Positions 1 to 4,730 of a stretch of DNA of 5,362 nucleotides are shown one piece after another. Both the position numbers and the translations under genes were made by a program. Positions within the stretch are counted from its first letter, which is position 1. Each line of letters begins with the position of its first letter. The notes beneath the pieces were generated by a model. It worked only from the letters and a program-made list of their open reading frames with translations, was not told the origin of the DNA and did no database searches. The stretch is from the NCBI GenBank assembly GCA_903927605.1, contig CAIYNT010000105.1, forward strand, positions 1 to 5,362, written 5' to 3'. Source of the stretch: an uncultured Holophagaceae bacterium. GTDB taxonomy: Bacteria > Acidobacteriota > Holophagae > Holophagales > Holophagaceae.

Positions 1-139
1 CCGTGGCCGTGGCCGTGGCGCTGCTGCTCCAGGTCACGGCGGTGTTGCTGGCGTTGGCGGGAGCCACCGTCGCCGTCAGAGCCTTCGTGGTGCCGGGGCT
101 GAGGGTGAGGGTCGCGGGTGCCACGGTGACACCGGTGAC
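1..139 (-). repeat. Big2 repeat unit 3 (truncated by window edge)
   Basis: This is the start of a third Ig-like unit, residues 225-270, opening with VTGVTVAPATLTL and continuing LTATVAPANASNTAVTW. It is cut by the window edge. After W261-SSS it reads ATATAT, where units 1 and 2 have NAAVAT. That stretch is encoded by three copies of a hexamer (+ strand ccgtgg, positions 1-18). Confidence 0.8.
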
Positions 140-811
140 GGGAACATTCAGCGCACTGACTGTCACTAGGCAGGTGGCCGTCTTGGCGCCATCAACCGTG
201 GAGACCGTAATGGTGCTGGTGCCCACAGTGAGAGGAGTGACCACGCCGTTCGCCACCGTGGCTACGGCGGCATTGCTGCTCGCCCAGGTCACAGCAGGAT
301 TGGTTGCATTGGCTGGCGCCACCGTCGCAGTCAGGGCGCCCGTGGCCCCGCCAGCCACCAGGCTGAGGGTCGTCTTGTTCAGGGTGACGCCCGTGACGGA
401 GATCGGCGCGACCGTCACCGCGCAGGTGGCCGTGTAGCCACCATCCGTGGTGGTGACGGTAATGGTCGCAGAGCCCACAGCCAGGGGAGTGACCGTGCCA
501 TTGGCGACCGTGGCCACAGCCGCGTTGCTGGTGGACCAGATTACAGAAGGATAGGCTGCATCCGCCGGTGCCACGGTGGCCGTCAGGGTGCTGGCGGCGC
601 TGCCGAAGGGGAAGGTGAGCGTGGTCTTGCTAAGGGTCACGCCGGTCACAGCCACGGGGGGGATGATCTGGCCGTGCTTTTGGAAGCAGCCGACCAGGAG
701 GGAGGTGAGGACCACGATGCCGGTGGTCATTACCGAGGCAAGCCACCTCCTGCTCCGGGACAGCTTGTCAGCCCGGTCTGGACAGGTGGACTTAGAGAAG
801 ATGGGTTTCAT
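1..811 (-). CDS. Big2 Ig-like repeat lipoprotein (3' end beyond window)
   Basis: This is the N-terminal 270 codons of a probable surface lipoprotein; the frame is open to the left edge. The ATG at 811-809 follows GGGAG with 8 nt spacing. A basic n-region (RSRR at residues 19-22) leads into a hydrophobic stretch (about 23-41) and a lipobox L-V-G-C, with the lipidated Cys predicted at 42. After a short linker come tandem bacterial Ig-like group 2 domains: residues 55-138, 139-224, and a third from 225 that runs off the window. Each opens with VTGVT(L/V), has an LTATVAPA strand and a tryptophan (W92, W176, W261); the two complete ones also have NAAVATVANG and end with TATC(A/L)VTV, as is usual for Big2. 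Such domains are typically spacers or adhesive modules outside the cytoplasm. The functional C-terminal part, if any, is not visible. The gene is 261 nt downstream of the operon ahead of it and seems to have its own promoter. The family call is secure; the binding role is unknown. Confidence 0.9.
   Translation of the reverse strand, partial: MKPIFSKSTCPDRADKLSRSRRWLASVMTTGIVVLTSLLVGCFQKHGQIIPPVAVTGVTLSKTTLTFPFGSAASTLTATVAPADAAYPSVIWSTSNAAVATVANGTVTPLAVGSATITVTTTDGGYTATCAVTVAPISVTGVTLNKTTLSLVAGGATGALTATVAPANATNPAVTWASSNAAVATVANGVVTPLTVGTSTITVSTVDGAKTATCLVTVSALNVPVTGVTVAPATLTLSPGTTKALTATVAPANASNTAVTWSSSATATAT
140..397 (-). repeat. Big2 repeat unit 2 (86 aa)
   Basis: This is the second full Ig-like unit, residues 139-224, running from VTGVTLNKTTLSL to TATCLVTVSALNVP, with W176 and Cys214. 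The NAAVATVANG stretch is identical in protein to unit 1, yet 7 of its 10 codons differ at the third base. The 2-residue extra length lies in the inter-domain linker. Confidence 0.85.
398..649 (-). repeat. Big2 repeat unit 1 (84 aa)
   Basis: This is the first full Ig-like unit of the lipoprotein, residues 55-138. It runs from VTGVTLSKTTLTF to TATCAVTVAPIS and carries W92, the NAAVATVANG turn (96-105) and a single Cys130. It aligns along its length with the next unit at protein level. Confidence 0.85.
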
Positions 812-819
812 GTTGATTT

Positions 820-824
820 CTCCC
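820..824 (-). promoter_or_regulatory. Ribosome binding site of the lipoprotein gene
   Basis: GGGAG (read on the minus strand) lies 8 nt before the ATG at 811. It supports that start over the internal ATG at residue 28, which would remove the basic n-region of the signal peptide. The site is the right half of a small palindrome, TCTCC-TG-GGAGA (819-830). Confidence 0.7.
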
Positions 825-876
825 AGGAGAATTGATGACTTGGTGATGAGCAGGCAAGACTGTTCCGAAATCAGGC

Positions 877-893
877 TGAAATTCCCGTGCCAG
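877..893 (-). promoter_or_regulatory. Candidate sigma-54 (-24/-12) promoter for the lipoprotein gene
   Basis: On the minus strand the sequence is CTGGCACG, four bases (GGAA), then TTTCA. The known sigma-54 consensus is YTGGCACG-N4-TTGCW, so every fixed position matches except the G of the -12 GC element, which is T here. The GG falls at 891-890. Counting from the -12 position predicts a transcription start at about 866, a G on this strand, with a 55-nt leader before the ATG at 811. It lies in the only sizeable intergenic gap, in the correct orientation, just after an operon encoding a sigma-54 activator. The imperfect -12 element is the main reservation. I saw no convincing sigma-70 type promoter in the gap. 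Confidence 0.55.
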
Positions 894-905
894 ATTCGAC
901 GAATC
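893..905. promoter_or_regulatory. 13-bp perfect dyad abutting the -24 element
   Basis: GATTCG-T-CGAATC is perfectly symmetric around a single central base. It ends on the first base of the candidate -24 element, so it would span about -39 to -27 relative to the predicted start. That position suits a repressor or accessory protein better than a classical enhancer-bound activator. No protein can be assigned. Confidence 0.35.
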
Positions 906-924
906 CATAAACAACCTGCTTGTA

Positions 925-941
925 GTGTTTTATTGAAACAC
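925..941. promoter_or_regulatory. 17-bp dyad, possible upstream activator site
   Basis: On the minus strand this reads GTGTTT-CAATA-AAACAC, with perfect 6-bp arms and a 5-nt AT-rich centre in an otherwise GC-rich region. It would lie at about -75 to -59 from the predicted start, on the upstream side where enhancer-binding proteins bind. The link to the regulator encoded at 3387-4730 is inference only. A shorter palindrome, CCGA-C-TCGG (941-949), sits directly beside it. Confidence 0.35.
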
Positions 942-966
942 CGACTCGGAAGCCACCCTTTGAACC

Positions 967-1003
967 GTGCGGATTCCCGCGCCACCTGCGCGAAATTCCG
1001 CAC
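967..1003 (-). terminator. Strong stem-loop after the operon, likely terminator or 3'-end hairpin
   Basis: On the minus strand the arms GTGCGGAATTTCGCGC and GCGCGGGAATCCGCAC flank the loop AGGTG. They form 16 paired positions with one A/A mismatch and two U-G wobbles. The hairpin starts 69 nt after the exporter stop codon at 1073 and lies before the candidate promoter of the next gene. There is no T-run after it (GGTTCAAAGG follows), so it is not a textbook intrinsic terminator. It may act as a U-less terminator or protect the 3' end of the mRNA. On the plus strand the two wobbles become A/C mismatches, which favours a function in the minus-strand transcript. Confidence 0.55.
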
Positions 1004-1072
1004 ACCCCCTCAGCGCGGACGGATGGAGTGCCCCGTAAGCCGAGAGAAGTTGATCCGGCGCATCATCCGCCC

Positions 1073-2311
1073 TCAATCCACCACGATTCGCTTCAGTTTC
1101 CGCAGTTCCGGAACCCGCCAGGCAGCCACGCCCACAGCCGCCAAGCTCAGGCACCCGCCTAGCACCACACTGGGTACCAGACCCAGCAGCCGTGCGGCCA
1201 GACCTGATTCGAAGGCCCCAAGTTCGTTGCTACTGGCGATGAAGAGCCCGTTGACGGCCTGGGCCCGACCCATGAGCTCGCGAGGCGTGAGGGTCTGGAT
1301 GAGAGTTGCGCGCAGCACGGAGCTGACGTTGTCGAAGGCTCCGCTGGCCAGGAGGAGGAACGCGGAGCACCCGAAGCTGGTGGAGAAGGCGAAGGCGATC
1401 CAGCAGAGCCCAAAGCCCGCGATGCTGGACAAGAGGACCCTCCCCGCCCGATGCATGGTGCCGTGGTGCGCGAGGCCGATGGCCATGAGCACCGAGCCCA
1501 GAGCTGGTGCTGCACGCAGGAGGCCGAGCCCCTGGGGGCCGATCCGCAGCACATCGCTGGCAAAGGCCGGCAGCAGGGCCAACGCCCCGCCAAACATCAC
1601 GGCAAAGAGATCCAGGGTGATCGCCGCCAGGAGCAGGCGCTTCCCGGCGATGAAGGAGATTCCTTCGGACAAGCCCTGCCAGATGGGCAGTGCGGTGTCC
1701 GGCAGCGGCGCCTTGGCCCTGATGCGGGCCCAGGCGTAAACGCTCGTGGTCATGAGCAGGACCTCGACAGAATAGGCCAACCGGCCACTGCCATAGGCAT
1801 ACAGCAGACCACCGAGGGCCGGCCCAAGAGCCCTGGACAAGTGCTGGATAGAGCTGCGCCAAGTGGCGGCGTTCTGGTAGGCCTCCTTGGGCACCAGATC
1901 GGTCCCCAGGGACTGGGTGGCGGGCCGGAAGAAGGCACGACCCACCCCGGCCAGGGCCTGGATGGCGTAGAAGGGCCAGGTGCTCCGCAGCTGCGGTTGG
2001 AGGTTGAGCCCCAGCAGGAGGATGGCGCAGCCCAACAGCAGCGAGGTGGCGCCCACGGAGAGATGCCGGCGGTCCCAACGATCAGCGGCCCAGCCCCCGA
2101 ATAGGGTCAGGGCGAGACAAGGCAGGGCTTCAGCCAACCCGATCAGGCCCAGTGAAAGCGGATCATGGGTCAGTTCGTAGACCTGCCAACCCATGACCAG
2201 GCTCTGCAGGAAGAATCCCGAATACATCGTCAGGGTGCCCGTGAGCAGCCAGCGATACGCCGGGTACCGCAGCGCGAGGTAGGGATCATGCCTGGGGATG
2301 ATCGGGTTCAA
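1073..2311 (-). CDS. MFS exporter, EntS/MFS_3-type
   Basis: This is a complete 412-residue inner-membrane transporter with about 12 predicted hydrophobic segments, split by a central loop near 197-215. The N-terminal DPYLALRYPAYRWLL, the loop 2-3 motif GGWAADRWDRR (72-82, the MFS motif A), RAFFRPATQSL (125-135) and the C-half block from DNVSSVLRATLIQ to SNELGAFESG (327-370) match the MFS_3 group that includes the enterobactin exporter EntS and many drug exporters. Proton-driven efflux is the family role; the substrate is unknown and no siderophore genes are visible here. The start must be the TTG at 2311-2309: an in-frame stop lies at 2323-2321 with no other start codon between, and GGGTGAG precedes the TTG by 8 nt. 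Its TTG shares TTGA with the phosphatase stop, a 4-nt overlap that indicates coupled translation. It is the last gene of the operon before the hairpin. Confidence 0.88.
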   Translation of the reverse strand: MNPIIPRHDPYLALRYPAYRWLLTGTLTMYSGFFLQSLVMGWQVYELTHDPLSLGLIGLAEALPCLALTLFGGWAADRWDRRHLSVGATSLLLGCAILLLGLNLQPQLRSTWPFYAIQALAGVGRAFFRPATQSLGTDLVPKEAYQNAATWRSSIQHLSRALGPALGGLLYAYGSGRLAYSVEVLLMTTSVYAWARIRAKAPLPDTALPIWQGLSEGISFIAGKRLLLAAITLDLFAVMFGGALALLPAFASDVLRIGPQGLGLLRAAPALGSVLMAIGLAHHGTMHRAGRVLLSSIAGFGLCWIAFAFSTSFGCSAFLLLASGAFDNVSSVLRATLIQTLTPRELMGRAQAVNGLFIASSNELGAFESGLAARLLGLVPSVVLGGCLSLAAVGVAAWRVPELRKLKRIVVD

Positions 2312-3390
2312 GGGGGCAACTCACCCATGGGCAGCGGACGCAGGGAGCCATCCGGCCGTCCACTGAAGCAGTTGCCCTGCCTGAAGAGCCACAGTTCTCC
2401 GGGACCGCCGGACTGGAGGTCCGCATCGATGCCGTGGACCCGGCCCCCATGGAAGGCAGCGATGCCGTGCTTGAGCGTCGAGTGGCCAACCACGATGGTG
2501 CGGACGCCGAAAACCGCAAGCAGTCGATCCACGTCTTCTCCACTGGCATCGGGGCGCTTCGCCTCTTTGCCGGGGATCAGGCCGCGGTACCAGATCGGGC
2601 CGTCCCGGCCCTGGAGGCGGGGCTTTCCGGCTTCATCGATGGACCGCCGGAAGGCTGCATTGAGGCTGTCCAGGTCCCGCTCCTCCTCCAGCATGGCGGG
2701 CGAGGGCCCGCCATGGGCGAACAGGAAAGGGCCCAAGCGCAGCAGGACCGGACGACTGCGGAGCCAGCGTCCCAGTTCCGAGGTGGGACCGTAGAGGGCC
2801 TTCTGGTCGAGCCCGAGCACCTTCTTCTGAAGCTCCTGGTAGTCAGGGTGCAGGTACCGCTCGTCGCCTCGCAGGGCCCCCACTTCGTGATTGCCCAGGA
2901 TCATATGCACCCGGCCCCCGGCCTTCCGGGCCTGAGCCTCCAGGTGGCGCAGCAGCCAGAAGCAGTCCGTGACCCGGCCCCCCCGGTCGAAGACATCCCC
3001 GGCCACCACCAGGTGGCCCCGGCCGAAGATCCATTGCCGCTTCGTGTCGATCACACCGTGGGCCAGCAGGAGGGCCGTCATGCCCGCGAGGTTTCCGTGG
3101 ATATCGCTGAGGGCGGCGATGCGTTCGGGCAGGGGCAGGCTGGCCGTTTCAGGGATCGGGAGCCTCGGCTCCAGCCGCAGGGATCCCAGTCCTGGCAGGT
3201 CCAGGTCGTACGGCGCCCGGAGCCGAGTTTCCGCAGCCTTGCCTTCGCGCACGTTCAGCACCCGGGCCTCCTGGCCTTCCCACAACACGTAAGGACCATC
3301 GCTGCGAGGCGGTGCAGCCTGGGCCGCCAGCAGGGTCGCCAGCAGGAGGGCCACGAAGGGCCTGAGTCGGGGGAACCAGGCGGCGCTCAT
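2308..3390 (-). CDS. Exported PPP-like metallophosphatase (Shewanella-like phosphatase type)
   Basis: This 360-residue protein starts with a clear Sec signal peptide: basic WFPRLR, the hydrophobic core FVALLLATLL, and likely cleavage after AAQA near residue 25. No lipobox cysteine is present, so a periplasmic or secreted location is inferred. The metallophosphoesterase signature is complete: SDIHGN (95-100), GDVFDRG (131-137), GNHE (166-169), AHGG (225-228) and VGHS (301-304), followed by HGID (319-322). GDxxDRG plus GNHE plus HGG is the PPP pattern, and the exported form fits bacterial Shewanella-like protein phosphatases. The likely reaction is metal-dependent hydrolysis of phosphomonoesters, possibly phospho-Tyr/Ser/Thr; the true substrate is unknown. 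The ATG at 3390 overlaps the regulator stop as ATGA, with only a weak ribosome site, so translation is probably coupled. The broad family is certain; the subfamily is less so. Confidence 0.85.
   Translation of the reverse strand: MSAAWFPRLRPFVALLLATLLAAQAAPPRSDGPYVLWEGQEARVLNVREGKAAETRLRAPYDLDLPGLGSLRLEPRLPIPETASLPLPERIAALSDIHGNLAGMTALLLAHGVIDTKRQWIFGRGHLVVAGDVFDRGGRVTDCFWLLRHLEAQARKAGGRVHMILGNHEVGALRGDERYLHPDYQELQKKVLGLDQKALYGPTSELGRWLRSRPVLLRLGPFLFAHGGPSPAMLEEERDLDSLNAAFRRSIDEAGKPRLQGRDGPIWYRGLIPGKEAKRPDASGEDVDRLLAVFGVRTIVVGHSTLKHGIAAFHGGRVHGIDADLQSGGPGELWLFRQGNCFSGRPDGSLRPLPMGELPP
2320..2326 (-). promoter_or_regulatory. Ribosome binding site deciding the TTG start of the exporter
   Basis: GGGTGAG lies inside the last codons of the phosphatase gene, 8 nt before the TTG at 2311. 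With the in-frame stop at 2323-2321, it fixes the exporter start at TTG. Confidence 0.6.
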
Positions 3391-4730
3391 TCGCGGGGGA
3401 GGCCCAGGGCCTTGAGGCGGTCGTAGAGGGTTCGCCGGGCCATGCCCAGGATCTGGGCGGCTTCGGTCACGTTGCCCGCCGTTCGCTGCATGACCCGCTC
3501 CACGTGGAGCCGTTCCATCTCGCGCAGGGGGAGTAAAGCGTCTGCAGCCTCCGGAGCCGCACCCAGCCGGACCTGGAGACCCAGCGCGCCGGGATCCAGT
3601 TGATCCTCCTGCTGGAGGATCATGGCCCGCTCCAGCACATTGGCCAGCTCCCGAAGATTGCCAGGCCAGTGGTACCGCAGCAACATCGTCTCGGCCTCTG
3701 GATTCAGTTCCACCTGGGCCTTGCCCATGCGGCGGCAGACATTCTGGAGGATGGAGCGGGCCAGGATGGGGATGTCCTCGGGGCGCTCGCGCAGGGGCGG
3801 GATGCGCAGGGTGAGGGTGCTCACCCGGTAGTAGAGGTCGTCCCGGAATTTCTTGGTCCGCACGGCCTCCTCGAGATCCACGTTGGTGCTGGCGATGAGG
3901 CGGATGTCCACGTGGCGATCGCGAACATCCCCCAGGCGGCGGAAGGATTTCTCTTCCAGGGCTTTGAGCAGCTTGGGCTGGATGGCCGGATCCATGTCCC
4001 CGATCTCGTCCAGGAAGATCACGCCCCGATGGCCCACCTCCAGCAGGCCTTGCTTGGCGGCGATGGCGCCCGTGAAGGCGCCGCGCTCATGACCAAAAAG
4101 CTCGGTCTCCAACAGCTCCCGGCTGAGGCCCGCGCAGTTGAGGTTGACGAAGGCCTCCTCCCGGCGTGGACCGTTGGTGTGGAGCCAGCGCGCCAGCACG
4201 CCCTTGCCCGCGCCGGTCTCACCCAGGATGAGGATGGGGCTGTCCCACTCGAGCATGAGCCGGGCCTGCTCCTCCAGGCGCCGGATGGTGGCGCTCAGGC
4301 CCTGGAAGGGATCCATGGGACTGGGCTGCTCGCGGGTGGCCACCTCCTGCCGTTTGCGGAGCCGCTGCTGCTGGAGGAGGCGCCGCACCAGCACCAGGAG
4401 CGTCTTGGATTCCACAGGCTTGGTGAGGAACTGCTCAGCCCCTTCCTTGATGGCCCGGACGGCCAAGTCGATGGAGCCATGGGCCGTGAGGATGATGAAG
4501 GGAGTGTCCTCGCTGAGACGCTTGAACTGGGGCAGCAGGTCCAGGGAGGTGCCGTCCGGCAGGCTGTAGTCCGCCACCACCACGTCGTAGCCACCGGCCT
4601 TGAACAGCTCCGTGGCCTTGGCGCAGGTCTCCGCCTCGTCCACGTCCAGGTCGCTGGCCCGCAGGAAGGCGGCCATGCCATGCCGCACCGCCGGATCGTC
4701 TTCCACCAGCAGGATCTTGGGCTTAGCCAA
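3387..4730 (-). CDS. NtrC-family sigma-54-dependent response regulator
   Basis: This 447-residue cytoplasmic regulator has all three classic domains. The receiver (about 4-118) has acidic E10-D11-D12, phosphoacceptor D54, T82 and K104. The AAA+ domain (about 143-375) has Walker A GETGAGKG (170-177), an intact GAFTGA sigma-54 contact loop (217-222), Walker B VIFLDE (237-242), arginine-finger region FRDDLYYR (295-302) and sensor II WPGNLREL (355-362). The C-terminal Fis-type HTH covers about 404-445 (NVTEAAQILGMARRTLYDRL). When phosphorylated it should oligomerise and remodel sigma-54 RNA polymerase at -24/-12 promoters. The kinase gene immediately upstream is its presumed partner. The start is the TTG at 4730-4728: an in-frame stop at 4745-4743 leaves no other start codon, and GGAGG lies 5 nt before it. 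It overlaps the kinase by 8 nt and the phosphatase by 4 nt. The specific name within the family (NtrC, ZraR, AtoC and so on) cannot be decided. Confidence 0.96.
   Translation of the reverse strand: MAKPKILLVEDDPAVRHGMAAFLRASDLDVDEAETCAKATELFKAGGYDVVVADYSLPDGTSLDLLPQFKRLSEDTPFIILTAHGSIDLAVRAIKEGAEQFLTKPVESKTLLVLVRRLLQQQRLRKRQEVATREQPSPMDPFQGLSATIRRLEEQARLMLEWDSPILILGETGAGKGVLARWLHTNGPRREEAFVNLNCAGLSRELLETELFGHERGAFTGAIAAKQGLLEVGHRGVIFLDEIGDMDPAIQPKLLKALEEKSFRRLGDVRDRHVDIRLIASTNVDLEEAVRTKKFRDDLYYRVSTLTLRIPPLRERPEDIPILARSILQNVCRRMGKAQVELNPEAETMLLRYHWPGNLRELANVLERAMILQQEDQLDPGALGLQVRLGAAPEAADALLPLREMERLHVERVMQRTAGNVTEAAQILGMARRTLYDRLKALGLPRE

Larger units (their letters stand above)
812..1072. 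other. Intergenic regulatory region (261 nt)
   Basis: This is the only non-coding stretch of size in the window. In minus-strand order it holds the hairpin (1003-967), a dyad (941-925), a second dyad (905-893), the candidate sigma-54 promoter (893-877), a 55-nt leader and the lipoprotein ribosome binding site (824-820). I see no tRNA, CRISPR or mobile-element trace in it. A 74-codon open frame that runs into it from inside the exporter gene (1154-930) has no recognisable features. Confidence 0.8.

Noticed and set aside
3..437. 144-codon hydrophobic plus-strand frame that looks repetitive and membrane-like
   Set aside because: It is the complement of the Big2 repeats; the Ala/Val-rich periodicity is inherited from the Thr/Ala/Val codons on the real strand.
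1..811. Tandem repetition considered as a CRISPR array or minisatellite
   Set aside because: The units are about 250 bp, diverged at DNA level and in frame throughout, so they are protein domain repeats.
1057..1071. Small inverted repeat GGCG-N7-CGCC directly after the exporter stop
   Set aside because: A 4-bp stem with a 7-nt loop is expected by chance in GC-rich DNA; the 967-1003 hairpin is far stronger.
930..1154. 74-codon minus-strand frame running from the exporter gene into the gap
   Set aside because: Its start lies inside the exporter in another frame, it reads through the hairpin, and it has no recognisable motif.
576..1739. 387-codon open frame on the plus strand
   Set aside because: It crosses the lipoprotein start, the regulatory gap and the exporter gene in antisense. 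The translation is rich in R, S, P and A with no domain, and the opposite strand explains most of it.
2434..3426. 330-codon open frame on the plus strand
   Set aside because: It is antisense to the phosphatase and shows no hydrophobic, catalytic or repeat pattern of its own.
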